Shown one piece after another: positions 45,607 through 57,925 of a stretch of 64,000 nucleotides of DNA. Both the position numbers and the translations under genes were made by a program. Location: contig MNCI01008925.1 in the NCBI GenBank assembly GCA_015680685.1, positions 804,671 through 868,670 of the forward strand. The letters run 5' to 3'. The notes beneath the pieces were generated by a model. The model ran no database searches. It saw nothing but the letters and a program-made list of their open reading frames with translations, and was not told the DNA's origin. Numbering within the stretch: the stretch's first letter is position 1; the number at the start of each line of letters is the position of its first letter. This stretch comes from Gnetum montanum. Lineage: Eukaryota; Streptophyta; Gnetopsida; Gnetales; Gnetaceae.

Positions 45607-48405
45607 ATGGCCTTGAAACGTGGACAATAGGAAGGTCCTGCTCAAGGTGGGAATAAACGACCTAGGAGAGGTGAAGGACAAGTTCCTGCCGAACAACATG
45701 TAGAGTAGGAGGAACAATCATTTAGCATCCACCAAGAGGACCCTACTATTATACAATTAAGGCAGGTGAAAGGAGGAGCTACTGCAGCGCCTGAATAGGG
45801 ACAACACCTCATGTTGCCCCAGGATTGTGTTCAGGCTATCCATGAAAGGTCCATATTCACTGTGGTGATTGTGGAATTAAATTTTGAATCTTTTGTAGAA
45901 TTTGCTCTGGAGGCTATTAGGAATCACCTCAAAGGGTGCCCATTATGGCCTATCCTCTTTGAAAGTGGTGCCTAGTACTTAGGGGAAACGTACCAATTTT
46001 GGCACAACAAAGAACAAGGCACCACAATTAACATTTGTGGTGTGACTATAGATTTCTCTGTTCAAGCCATTTTGGAAGCATTAAACCTTTCGAATACAAG
46101 GCCAAAGGTTGCTTAGTTGTCTACCCGTTCAGACCCTGATGCGTGACGAGTTTGGTTGGAAAGGGAGTATGGCAAGGAAGATAAGACATTTGGAGAGTTG
46201 ACGATGGAAGAAAGGATTTACTTCAAAATGGGAACTTATCACCTCTTCCCCACAAAGGGCTTAAAAATAATTTCAACGTATGTGGAAAGAAGATGTGCAG
46301 TGTTGATGGGAAAGGTTAATGCTAAAATGCCTCATCTATATTTTACGGAGATCTTGAGACGGTTTGAGGAACAAAAGACAGGGAAGCTTGCATTGCTCTT
46401 CCCTTGTCTTATCAGGAAGCTGTGTAGACGTGCTGGTATCAGAGGATACACCAATGATGTCCTCCAAAAAGCTCAAAATGTTTCATATGCTGAATTGCTA
46501 AAGCCACCAGCTACAAGGAAAATCACTAGTGAGACACTGGGACCAGAACAAGAAAAGGAACAAACGGCAGGGGCAACTGCAACTCAACTTGTAGGGCCCA
46601 ACCAACTTCCAAGCACGGGACCCAGACAACAACAACAAGTAGGACCTAGCATGTGCTAGCAAGATCAACCAATGCCACCGCTGCAAGATTACAGAGCGTC
46701 GATGAGCCATCTCAGGGCCATCACTGAGACGGTCAGTTGGGGAAGTTGTGATGATGTAAATCTCTTCTGCGTCATTGATGATGTCGTACAACCCATGATT
46801 TATTTGGATCATGCAAGGGGAGAAGTGTCCATCCATACAGGAGGAGAGGAGAGCACTTGGTCACAATAGGTATCAGGGAACGTTGCATCATTTCAAGTGA
46901 AATTGGAAACTGGTGAAGGCACCACGGTGGTGGTCATGCAGCACCAAGATGCAGCAGGAGCCACAGAAGTGATTGCAGACCACATTAAAGAATCATTTAA
47001 TGTACCTATTGTGCCATCAGAAAATCTTACAGGAGAACGGAATGCTCAAACTTTGGCTGAAACCTCAATGACTCCTATGGAACATGAGGATGTACTTGAT
47101 CGATTGCTACAAATAAGACAGGTAATGATGTCCCTGTTTGACATCCCTCAAGATGTTACGACAATTCAATCAAACCTCATTTCCACCAAGGGGAAGCTGG
47201 TCTTAATAGAGATGAGGGTCGAGCACGCTGAAGCAAAGGTGAAGAAATTGCAAGAAAGGCTTGTGGTCCTACAAGAAGCACAACGAGATCCTTATCAATT
47301 TGTTCCCGCAGACTAGCTGGACACCTTCAAAACTAAGCAATTGACCAAACTATTGACAGAGAATAAAAAGGTGGTAGAAGAAAAAGAGAAGGCTGTTTGG
47401 GATGCCTCTGCAGCACATGCACAAACTTATGCGCATATCAAGGTACTCAAGGCCTTACAACAGGAAAACAAGTAGCTTGTTGTTGAAAACCTTCGGTTGA
47501 CCTTTGTGGAAAAGAAAAAGAATGTTCTCGAAGAACATTTTTAGTAGTTACGAGAACAACTCATCTAGGTCAACTAGGACATGAACCGTTTAGCCAAGGA
47601 AAATTGAACCCTCTTAATGGAGGAGGTACATGCCATCTATCAAAAGATGGCTATTGAGATAAGCGCATGGAAGAATGAGGCTAAACGACATAAAAAGCTA
47701 AAGGAGCACTTCCAGGACTAGGTGGGGATGTATAAATAGATCGTTGAGAAGGAAATCCATATGGCCAAGGCCCACATCAACGCTATCAGTGCTCAACACA
47801 CTGACTGGCGGGCCATATTGGACACATATGCATTTGCCCACCAGGCAGAAGTTAAGAACCGGGACCTATAGATTCAAGACCTTACAGAATACATGGAGTT
47901 GGCAAACCTGCGGTATGCCAACCTTGCCATGTTAACAACAAGGTGCCCGAGAATAGAGCTCGAGCAACAGGAAGCCACCACCTACATCAAATATGAAACA
48001 GAATTTGTAGAATGCAAGAAGATATTGCAAAAGTTGGAGGTTGAAAATTCTAAACTTGAGGTGGTTAAAGCAAGTTACCAAGGAAAAAAAGGTGTCACAA
48101 CAGACTTGGCTTGATGGCTTGCAGATTTTCAAGAATACAGAGATAAATCCAGAGCCTACAAAGAGGAATGACGAGTGTTTACGGCTTGGTATGTCAAGGC
48201 AAATCAAATGTTTTTGCAACTACCCTACCCATGGGAGGTGTCGACTCCATTAAACATTGGAACATTAGCATGGATGACACAGGATCCCCAAACTGAAGAG
48301 GAGAAACTCTAGGCCATACTTCAACGCCATCAAGTTCCAAGACCTAGAGCACAAGACAAGGGGAAAGCACCCATGGAGGAGCCACTGCCACCAGGAACTA
48401 CATGA
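45607..48405 (+). pseudogene. Element 3 ORF2: plant-transposon-protein-like domain plus coiled coils, 933 codons with 21 internal stops
   Basis: ATG 45607 directly follows a CAG acceptor-like site; the frame runs to TGA 48403-48405 with no frameshift. Codons about 80-290 (FTVVIVELNFESFVEFALEA ... FPCLIRKLCRRAGIRGYTND) resemble the 'putative plant transposon protein' domain (Transposase_32), often found in Athila-type repeats. A Gln/Pro-rich linker follows, then long coiled coils (codons about 500-850, e.g. IEMRVEHAEAKVKKLQERL), then a conserved C-terminus (WYVKANQMFLQLPYPWEV). Internal stops are 17 TAG, 4 TGA and no TAA. The position matches the Athila env-like gene, but I see no signal peptide or membrane segment. 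The function is unknown and the domain call is from memory of motif style only. Confidence 0.5.
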
Positions 48406-48595
48406 GGTCCATCAATTTTGTAGCCGTAGGATTTTCTTTTGCATTTTCTATGTTTTGTCTTAATTTTTTTTGATTCCACATTGTAGCATGAACCCATTTT
48501 CGTTAGTTAATAATCCAATACCTATCCACTGTGTAATCAATGGAGCTTGTTCTCACTTTAACTCGAGGAAAAGTTTTCATTCAGTTGTGGGGGTA

Positions 48596-49469
48596 TGATG
48601 AATCATAAAATTTTTGGCTGCGATTTTGCACCCGTGATATCATGTACGCAATATCGCAGATGCGATATCACAACCTAGATGTTAGGTTGTGATATCGCAT
48701 ACGCGATATCGCATCCTACTTCCCCATCTATAAATAAGAAGTAGGCACATTTAGTAGGGGCTGTTTGAAGTTTTTTAAGTTAAGTTGAGTAATTTTGTAG
48801 AGTCTCTTTGTTAGCTTTTCTCTCAACCCCTTTCTCCCAGTGCATGCCTGCAGTGTGGTGATTGTAGTTGTACAGCATCCTTATTCGAGTGTGACGTACT
48901 TGGACACGCACATGACCAGCAATAAAGATTGAGATTACTTCATCATTGCAGCATCCACTTAGCTTAATTATTTATTTAATTGTTATTTAATTCTTTCTTA
49001 GTTAACATCTCTTTACCCTAAACTCCTATTAACCATGGAATGAATACGACTTAATCACAAGTATTCAAGTGTGATTACTTGGTAACCCAGTAGCGTACTT
49101 AGGCCATGCGCTTGGTAATCCTAGTGGTAGTCATGCACGAGGTCCAAGATGTGTACGGATGATTAAGGAATAGATGCTCATCACACTTAGGCTAGTTAGA
49201 TTCTCTCTCACCCTCTCTCTCTTAGCTTAGATAATATTATTTCCCATTTTCTCCAGGAGTAGCATAATATAGGAACACATCATACACCTCACTCTGGACT
49301 AAACCATACGTGACAAAGTTAACACTAGTCCAAATGAAAAGATAGCGAATTGCAACCCAAGAATAACTGTCTAGATATCATAACTAGTCCATCTGCGGAG
49401 TTCGACCAGATCGTGCGTGAAACGCTCGTATTTGTATGGTTGAGTGTAGGGGTACCTCGCCACTCATCA
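48596..49469 (+). mobile_element. Element 3 3' LTR
   Basis: Begins TGATGAATCAT after TCAGTTGTGGGGGTA, ends CACTCATCA. U3 contains a hairpin with 15-bp arms (48663-48699) and further GATATC words. TATA TCTATAAATAAG near 48727-48738. Confidence 0.5.
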
Positions 49470-49474
49470 CTATG

Positions 49475-50164
49475 TTTCTTAGCAAATGAAAGAAATTAAT
49501 GAATAATATGATTAATTCTATCATAAAAAGTTTTATTAGGAGTCCAATAACTAGAGTAATGAGCTTGAGTTAATTGAAGCATCTCCTTATTAACTAAGAC
49601 TTTGCTAATAAGGGTGAGTTTTTTTTCTTTTCATTTATCAAACTTCTATTCAATTTTATCAACAACATAGTTCTAAAAAATAGTAAGATTAAGCTCAATA
49701 GAAAAAGGTATTTCTAAAATTTGAAGACAGAATCTTTTTTCAAGATTTTCTAAGACTTGAAAGTAACTTACTCATCAATATTACTATTACACTAAACAAC
49801 AGATTTTTGCCAATTGATACAAAAACAAAATAACCTATAGTTATCCTCTACTCTAGTTAAAAGAGTTGATATGTTGTAGAGAATTATTCATCATAAAAAA
49901 GAATCATTTGCAAAGTGCATGTTAAGAAATTGTGTACCTTTATCATAATTGAAATCTTTTTAATGATATTCCTTTATAGACCATAATGTAAATTATGTAA
50001 AAGAAAGTCTACAATAATAATAAAAAGATACGGAGCTAGAGGAAAACCTTGATGAACTAACTATTGAAGAGAAAAGAAGAAACTCAATCCAAAATTAGTA
50101 GCAACTTGAGCATTAGCATCAATGAGCATGGTATAGACAAGACAAATAAAAGAATTAACAAATC
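49475..50164 (-). pseudogene. Minus-strand LINE relic, reverse transcriptase segment with FADD-like box
   Basis: The translated minus strand includes NFGLSFFFSSIVSS and MHFANDSFL (49895-49920), the counterpart of the catalytic FADD box with Asp changed to Asn. Multiple stops. It joins 40744 and 50984 once the insertions are removed. Confidence 0.5.
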
Positions 50165-50169
50165 CTAGT

Positions 50170-50978
50170 TGATGAGTGGCGAGGTACCCCTACACTCAAC
50201 CATACGAATACGAGCATTACACGCATGATCAGGTCGAACTCCGCAGACTAAGTGCCTACACGCCTTATGGAACACTTAAGGTTAATCGTTCATTATCTTC
50301 CTAGACTTACTTGTATTTGTCATGGTTGTATGGTTAAGTAAGTCTGAGGCATGTGATTTTTATATCTTTTCTGTTTTATTGCCTATGCTTAGAGGTGAAG
50401 GTGAAAAGACTAATTAACTAGCTTTAACTAACTAAGTTCTAATGCCTAGCATCAGTATTCGTTCCCACTTATCGTTCACACCTTAAGCCAATGCAACCTT
50501 TGGGATTACCAAACGCTAGTTGTTGCTGGGATTACCAAGCGTAACGCACATGCTCAAAGTGGTCGTACTGAATGCACTTAACTAGGAGAGAAGGGTTGAG
50601 AGAGATTAAATTAACTAATAAAGCATTAAACGATGAACAATAAATAACAATAAATAAAAGTCCTATTTAGCTTAGTCCATGCACTGTAAGGTTTATCCAA
50701 AAGTTTGTCTTTATTTCCGTACACAAACTTGTGCTCAGGCACAATATTTGCTCGAATAAGGATCCGTTTAGTTTGAGACTCCTACTACGGGCACATAGAA
50801 ATTATTCTATCTCTGCAGGGGAAAAACTGCTAGAGTTTTGCTAAGGGTCTAGATCTAGATGAGAAACAAGGGTGAGCCGCCTCTTATTTATAGAACTGGC
50901 GGCAGGCTACAATATTGCGTATATGATATCGCAGGGAAAGACGCGATATCGTGACCCATGCGATATCACGTCCCATCA
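50170..50978 (-). mobile_element. Solo LTR, element 1 subtype, TSD CTAGT
   Basis: TGATGAGTGGCG to GTCCCATCA, flanked by CTAGT (50165-50169 and 50979-50983). It closely resembles the element 1 LTR (same 'aagtgcctacacgccttatgg' region). GATATC words and TATA (minus) near 50883-50892. It splits the LINE. Confidence 0.5.
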
Positions 50979-50983
50979 CTAGT

Positions 50984-52021
50984 TTACAAAGATAATAAAT
51001 AATGGAATTTCAACAAATCATGTCATAAGCTTTAGCATAATCTAACTTAATAAAAGCAATTCCCTAGTTGATATCAAAGCTGACTGCATTCCCTTCCAAC
51101 TACAATACATTATTTACAATATGTCTACCTTTTATAAAACTAGTTTGCTCAAGTTTGATGATATCTTTAATAACCTTCTAAATTTGCCAAGCAATGAATT
51201 TAGCTAAGATTTATAATTATTATTTAGAAGAGTAATAGGCCTTAAATTACTAATATGTTGAAGATCTTCATTATTAGAAAGAAGATGAATTACACATTTA
51301 TTAATATTTTTACCAATAGAAACTTGTTAATGACTTCTTGAAAAACATTAAAGTGATCATCTCCAAAAATGTCCCAAAGCTTCTTTAAAAAAATCAATTG
51401 AAAAACCATCAAAACTTGAAACTTTACCATTTACTAAATTAAAGGTTATTGCTTTGATTTCTTTCATTGTATTTTCTACTTTAAAATACTTCAATGTGCT
51501 TCCATTATAAGATGAGAAATATGAGTAGTAGAGGCTTAGAAAAAAATCTTTGTTAAAACCTTTTAAAAAATAATTTGCTAAAAAACTATTGATAGTTTTA
51601 TGATCTATAATGATGGAATCACTTATATAAAGTGATTCTAGTTTAGAAACTTGATCCTTTTCTTTAAGAAATTTTAAAAAATTCTTTGCAATGTTCATCT
51701 TCAATTTTTAGCCAATCCATGCAACTTTTAGTGAGAGCACTTTTACTTCAACATCATCCCAACATTATTTAACATAATGAGCATTGGCTAAGGCTTTTTG
51801 AATTTCAAAATTAAATGGATTCTAGTCGAAAAGAATTTGTATTTGCTTGATAGATTCTACAAGATCTTTTTCAACTTGACTCTTACACTTACAAATTACT
51901 TTTCAAACCATCTAACATAATTTCTAACTTTATAAGTAATTCTCTACCACTAGTCAATCTAACCAATATCACCACTAGGCTTTTTTTCTACATCCCATAA
52001 AGACTTCAAAACATTTTTTCA
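50984..52021 (-). pseudogene. Minus-strand LINE relic, N-terminal reverse transcriptase segment
   Basis: A 115-codon ORF (51704-51357) with FDGFSIDFFKEALGHFW, the counterpart of the LINE 'PDGF...FK..W' block before the RT domain, followed by LRPITLLNNNYK (51255-51210), the RPISL block of LINE reverse transcriptases. Interrupted on both sides by solo LTRs. Confidence 0.5.
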
Positions 52022-52026
52022 CTAAT

Positions 52027-52895
52027 TGATGAGCAGAAAATACTCCTATGCTCAACCATACAAATCACTACGCGTTCATGCATGATTCGGTCAAATTCCA
52101 TGAACCCCTTATCTTTCGGTACACTAGCCTCTAGGAAGTGAACTTGCCCTAACAATCATTTGTTGTCTTCCCAATTACACTTGTGATATGCAAAGGTATG
52201 GTTAAGTGTAATCGAGACTTATGATTTTTATTATTTTTATGTTTTATGTTTTGGGTGCTTAAAATCAAGGCTGAAAAGAATGAAGTAATTTAATTGCTAA
52301 TTTAATCTAACTAACCAATATCTAACGAATCCTAACATAAGCATTCGATCCCACTTTCCTTACACATTCTAAAAACGTATAATGCTACTAGTTTACCAAA
52401 TGTTAAGCATTACTGGGATTAACAAGTGTCATGCACATGCTCGTAGTGGTCATACTTATGTGCTTAATTAATTTCTATTTAATATAACTTAATTTATCTT
52501 AATTACTTAAAGTATTAAAGAAAATTGCATAAAACATGAAATGCATGAAGAAAATATTTAATCTAGCTGAAGTGCTGCAAGGTTCATTAGAAAACTCATC
52601 TTTATTGCTGCACACATTGTCATGCTCAAGTACAACGGTGTTCAAATAAAGATTCGTACACTCAATGACTCCTGTTGTGGACACTTGGGAAAATATTCTA
52701 ACTCTGGGGAAGAAAAACTGCAAGAGCTCTGCTACACTATGACCAAAGGCTCCCAAAATGTGCACCCAAGTGTTATATTTATAAGCTAGCACACATCCTG
52801 CGATATCATATATCTAACATTGCTTCTTGGTCCCCAATATTGGGTATTCAATATCAAATATTCGATATTAGAGCAAGACAAAATACACTTCATCG
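52027..52895 (-). mobile_element. Solo LTR, Athila-like, imperfect TSD CTAAT/CTAAG
   Basis: TGATGAGCAG at the low end, CTTCATCG (mutated CATCA) at the high end. Flanks CTAAT (52022-52026) and CTAAG (52896-52900) match in four of five bases. U3 has GATATC/AATATT words; TATA (minus) near 52775-52784. More diverged than the other solo LTRs, so probably older. Confidence 0.5.
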
Positions 52896-52900
52896 CTAAG

Positions 52901-53914
52901 TCATATGAACATATGAGCATACATGCAAAAAAGCTTCTTAAAAAAAAGGAAGAATTAATTCCAAAGAGAAAAATGCTAATAGAAAAATGATCTAACAAAG
53001 TAGCATCTCTATGCACTTCTACTTTCCTTATATTTTTTTAAAAGGAAACATTAGAAATGTAAAATATGTGAAATCGACAATAAATTCTATCATTTTCTTA
53101 TTAATAATTGCACTAAGTATAATGCGTCTTATTTGAATGATGTGGGTATAAAGAGCTAACATTATAAAGAAAATATTTTTCTTTAAATTATTACAATCTT
53201 CTTTTTCTTTAAAAGACATTAGAAGAAAGACCACCAAGTTTATTTAAATGACTTTCAACCATATTGAAATTACCTTCAATAATCTAAAGAACTTTAGGTA
53301 GAGATAGAAGATATTTCCAAACCTCTGATTGATATTTCGAATTATTAGGAGCATAAATATTACAAAGTCCAAAGTCTTTTTTTTTACAATGACAAGTAAT
53401 CCAAATAACTCTTTCTAGGTTATCAAAGGAAAAACTCAAAAACTTTTCTAGTTGATTTTTAATTAACAAGAATAGCAACATCTCCTTTATTAACTTTAGG
53501 AGTAGCAAAAAAAAAAAAAAGAAGCAATGCAATTGTATAAAATGCATTTACCAACAAAACTAATATCATGCACTAAAATCTTAATTTCTTGTAGTAAAAG
53601 AAAATCTAGAAATAAATGTAATTTAAAAGATACTCCTTAATAATCTTTGTTCAAGACCTATCAAAAATGCCCTAAACATTTCATGATAAAACTAGTAGTG
53701 AAATGTGGTGGAGGAGGCCCCCATCCTTGATATTTCAAGCTCAACATTCATCTTATAATCCATGTTACTAATAGGTGAAAACACATTATTGAATAAAAAC
53801 ATTTAGAATATTAGTAGAAGTAAAGAGAGAAAGAGATATCTTTGGGGTTATTAAATTAAAAGCAATATCTACATGCTTCTTCTTTTTATGTTGTATTAAG
53901 TGAAATTCATCTGC
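52901..53914 (-). pseudogene. Minus-strand LINE relic, endonuclease segment
   Basis: The translated minus strand has FGLCNIYAPNNSKYQSEVWKYL (53380-53310) and then EGNFNMV, the counterparts of the NIYAP and GDFN motifs of LINE apurinic-like endonucleases. Broken by stops and short frameshifts. Continues beyond element 2 at 61041. Confidence 0.5.
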
Positions 53915-53919
53915 ACAAG

Positions 53920-54642
53920 TGATGAGACGCAAATTTCACAAGTCGCGATATCGCGTCCGCTGCGATATCGCATCCCCTGCGATATCGCGTACGCGATATC
54001 GCGTCGTTCCCTGCGATATCATGTACGTGATATCGTGGTCTGCCGCCAAATCTATAAATAAGAGGCGGCACTCCCCTCATTCAACATCCTAGGTGTAAAG
54101 TAGCGAAGCTCTGGCGGATTGATCACCCCAGAGATAGAATATTTTCCATGTGCCCGCAGTAGGAGTCCCCCGAGTGAACGGTTCTTTATTCGAGTAGCTT
54201 TGTACCTGAACGCAAGTTGTGTACGACAATAAAGATGAGCTTTGTGGATAAACCTTGCAGTGCATGGATAGGTTTAATTAATGTTATTTACTACTTTCCT
54301 AGTAACGCGGCATGAGTACGACTTGGTTACGAGCGTTGACAAACGTGTACGGCTAGCCAAGGAATTGGCTACTCATCGTGAGTAGATTCTCTCACCCTTT
54401 CCTCCTAGANCCCTTCACCTCATAGCTTAGGAGATAAACCATAAAATACCAAAAAAATCATATACCTCGGACTTACTTAACCATACACCGTGACAACAAC
54501 AAGTAAGTCTGGGAAGACAACGAACGATTAACCCCAAGTGTTTCTTGTGGAGTTTAGGCATTTAGTCTGTGGAGTTCGACCGGATCGTGCGTGCTATGCT
54601 CGTTTCGTATGGTTGAGTGTAGGGGTACCTCCCCACTCATCA
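53920..54642 (+). mobile_element. Element 2 5' LTR, with an N and a missing segment
   Basis: TGATGAGACGC to CACTCATCA. U3 has several GCGATATCGC words and the 20-bp palindrome at 53981-54000. At 54410 there is an N, where about 260 bp present in the 3' LTR (60542-60803) are absent. Confidence 0.5.
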
Positions 54643-54643
54643 T

Positions 54644-54661
54644 TGGCGTCGTTGCCGGGGA
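54644..54661 (+). other. Primer-binding site of element 2, tRNA-Asp type
   Basis: TGGCGTCGTTGCCGGGGA, one transition from the tRNA-Asp complement. It is the best preserved PBS in the window. Confidence 0.5.
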
Positions 54662-54780
54662 CTAAGTGTTTTTACGCCAATTGAACATAAGGGATATCAC
54701 TCACATCATTGTGAGCCTCAACGAACCTTCGGGTTAATCAATAAAAATTAATTAATGGTAAAAATTAGCACACCATAGAA

Positions 54781-57329
54781 ATGGCTTCTTCTCTGAAAAT
54801 CAACTCACCTAAGGACAATACAGGAGACAGTCAGCATCAGACGCATAACCTAGACCAGCCATGTCCTAAACAATCTAAGGTGACATATACTCATCCCGAT
54901 GAGTATGTGCCAGATTTTACCTTTGTTCTCCATCAAGATGAACAACTGCAGTGGAGAGATCTGCAAGGTAACATTATGTTACCCCCGAATCGAGCAACCC
55001 CTAACATGCTTTTCCGTGCCTTGGCACAAATTGGCATGCAAGAACTGTTTGTGGAATACGTTTTGGATAACTTTGACACAAGGGATTATCATCCCACAAA
55101 TGCCCAACGTATTCGGGATGAAAGGCAGGAGAGCCAACATTCATTGTTGAAGGCAAGGTCCCCCATGTCCTTAGTGAAATAGGAGACGCGGAACCCCTCA
55201 CAATGGGTTTCTTAGAAAATGATGTTCCTCCTCCTCACAATAGTGAAGAGGTTAGGCATCAGGGCTTAAGATCAATTGTACATATTCTAGGCTCTGATCC
55301 CCATGAGCACCAATTGTTCACGGCAGGAACCACTACTCACACTAAGGACGGACACTTAGATCGTTACAACAATCAAGGCTGAAGCAGCCGAAGAGAAGGT
55401 AAGAAACATCACCACGGTGATGGATCCCCTTCCTCTTCTCCTTCATCTCACCATTCACACTCACCTTCCACATTTGGGCATAACCACCATGAACATAACG
55501 GGGAGGATAAAAGTAAAAAGGATGAAAGACCTCGACAGGAAGGTCGAGAGGAGTTAGGACAAGGGAAAGGATGTAGGGAGAGTAGGGAACCACCATGAAG
55601 ACATCATAGATGTCATGAAAGAGATGATCATGACGAACCCCTACTCGCAACCCGAAGCATGCTAGACATTAAGGCAGTTAGGATCCCCACAAGGCACTTA
55701 AAAGACAGTAGGATCAAGCATTTGGACATAAATAATATCCCACGTTTTGAAGGGGGATACAAAGCTGATCCTCAACATCATTTACAGGCATTCCACAATG
55801 CCTGTGCCTTACAAAATATTGATAATGAGTGGCAGAAACTCAAGTTGTTCCCAAGGACACTCATCAAAGAAGCAGAGAGCTGGTACCAATCCTTAGAACC
55901 AGAAACCATTAGGAGGTGGAGTACGATGCTTGAATTATTCAACAACAAATATCAAACGTACTCCAAAGTGTCCAATTTGCGGAAGTAGATCCAAGGCTGG
56001 AAACAAGGTGCTTATGAACCCTTGGATGTTGCCATGGCCCATTACTATACACTGCTACATCGTTGCCCAGGCCATGGGTATGCTAAGCGGGATCAACTTC
56101 GCCACATTGTGGATGGGCTAAGAAATGAAACGAGAAGAACTCTTGGGACTTACGCCCAAGGGAGACTTTCCCAACTAAGAGCCCATGAAGTTGAAATTTT
56201 GTTGGAATAAGTAGCGCAAGAAGAGGGTGAGCTACATAAGAGAGAAAGTGTGGAAGAATACAACCACGATCCCTCCCTTCGCAAGAAGGGAGTGAAATTC
56301 TATGATGAGGAGGATGAGTCACCACTTGAAGAGTTGGTGAATCGGAAAACCGTGCTGATCCAAAAGTTAACAACCGAGGTATTGGCTAAGGTAGACCAAA
56401 TGTGGGATTCCTTAGACTTAAGAATTAAGACAGTCTTGAAAATCGTAGAAGAGTCTAAGGTTGAGCAAAGTAGTGACAAAGGAAAAACAAAGTGGAGAAA
56501 CTTAAGCCCTGCACATAACAAGGGTAAGGGAAAAATCCCTATCTCCGATGAGGCTGTAAATTCTGATTCAGACAATGATAGTGGATGTGAGGTCTGCTAC
56601 TATGACCATCCTAAGGGATGTTGCCCAATTATCTCACATTTGTAGGAGTCTAGGGTGTATGCACTAAATCCAAGACTTAATCAACGGCAAACACCCCGAA
56701 GGTTACCTTACCCACAAGGTAACCCAAGGCAGTTTCACCAACCCTTGACATATTATCCAAGTGGAACACCTCCACAGCCCATTGGACAACATCAGCAGTG
56801 GCAATACCCACAGTCATGGGGGATGCCACTGCCAGGACATCAATACCCTTACCGGTAGCCTGATCCTTATAGTTATTATGTGCAGTAGCCGGTTTCTCCA
56901 GGTGACTCTATGGGTCACACTACCCCCCAACGTCACTACCAAGCTCGGGAGTACTTCAAAAGGACTCCTTCTCCTCCAGGAGACATCTCACATATAGTCC
57001 ATCCTCTAACTCCACCCGCACCTCTTCCACCTGTAGTTCCCATACAACTTGTTCCAACAATGCAAGGGGAATTACCTACCCAACCGCAGCAATGTAACGC
57101 CACGAGAGCTGTAAATATTCAACGTGTAAATATCCAACCGGGTACTAGTTCTGGCGACAACTGTACAAAAAAGAGATCTTTTTTCAGAACTAAGAGCCCA
57201 GACAAACTCTCGCAACAACAAGCGGAAGGGTACATGTATAGGCCTCTAACCAGTAACGCTTCAGAGAACCCTTCAGTCCAAAGGAATGTAATGCATATGG
57301 TTATGTTAACACATACCGTAACTGACTAG
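54781..57329 (+). pseudogene. Element 2 gag
   Basis: ATG 54781 starts a 133-codon block with DEYVPDFTFVLHQDEQLQWR. After a frameshift near 55180 and a Ser/His-rich linker, the core (55659-56220) shows HLQAFHNACALQNIDNEWQK, LFPRTLIKEAESWY, RDQLRHIVDGLRNETRRT and GTYAQGRLSQLRAHE. The zinc knuckle reads CEVCYYDHPKGC (about 56587-56622), then a Gln/Pro/Tyr-rich tail. Few stops compared with element 1. Role: particle formation and RNA binding. Confidence 0.5.
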
Positions 57330-57925
57330 ATCAAGGTAGGCCACCTTCCCAGGAAACTAACTGACCCTGGGAGTCCCTTTATTTATTTGTAGATCGCTGG
57401 AAATGCACCACTCTTCTTGACTCAGGTTCCGGAGTCAACTTAATTTCACAAAAGATGTATCACGCTTGGAACCTGCCACAACTTAAGAAGAGCAACATCC
57501 AACTAGAGCTGGCAGACTAGTCCATCACCATTCCCTTAGGATTGGTAAAGGATTTTATTACCACTGTGTGTGGTTGGTCCTACCCAGCTAACTTTCTAGT
57601 GATCGAAGTGAACAACAACGAAGGGGACTTCCCAATTATAATGGGAAGGGCATGGCTAAGCACAGTAGACACATGCCTTAGGATCCGTGATCTTTCCTTG
57701 GAAATCTCTAAGATAAACATATGTGGAAAGATTGAGAAGAGGATATTTCCATGCATCACATACAGTGATTCATCGGGTGATGACATGGAGGAAATGTCTC
57801 CATGTAACAGGTGTGCCCAGGAAACTCTGCAACAAAGATGCCTGTATGTAGCAACCACACAAGAAGTAGTAGACACCCTGTGGTTGACAGCTACTCGTAG
57901 GAGCAGAAAAATATGCATGGAATGA
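57330..57925 (+). pseudogene. Element 2 aspartic protease
   Basis: The region 57400-57460 encodes LDSGSGVNLIS with the catalytic Asp-Ser-Gly intact, but a frameshift separates it from gag. An open segment (57542-57925) follows with FPIIMGRAWLSTVDTCL and a C-terminal Cys-rich tail ending at TGA. Some stops are present. It pairs with gag only; no pol follows. Confidence 0.5.

Larger units (their letters stand above)
40745..49469 (+). mobile_element. Element 3: Athila-like element (gag + full-length ORF2, no pol), TSD CTATG
   Basis: Flanked by CTATG (40740-40744 and 49470-49474). The order is 5' LTR, tRNA-Asp PBS, gag without protease, non-coding region, ORF2 (933 codons), PPT-like tract and 3' LTR. 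No protease, reverse transcriptase, RNase H or integrase. It disrupts the minus-strand LINE. The LTR pair is clearly similar throughout. Confidence 0.5.

Noticed and set aside
45607-48405. ORF2 as a true envelope glycoprotein gene
   Set aside because: No signal peptide, transmembrane segment or Cys pattern is visible. Only the position after gag and the acceptor-like site resemble an env gene.
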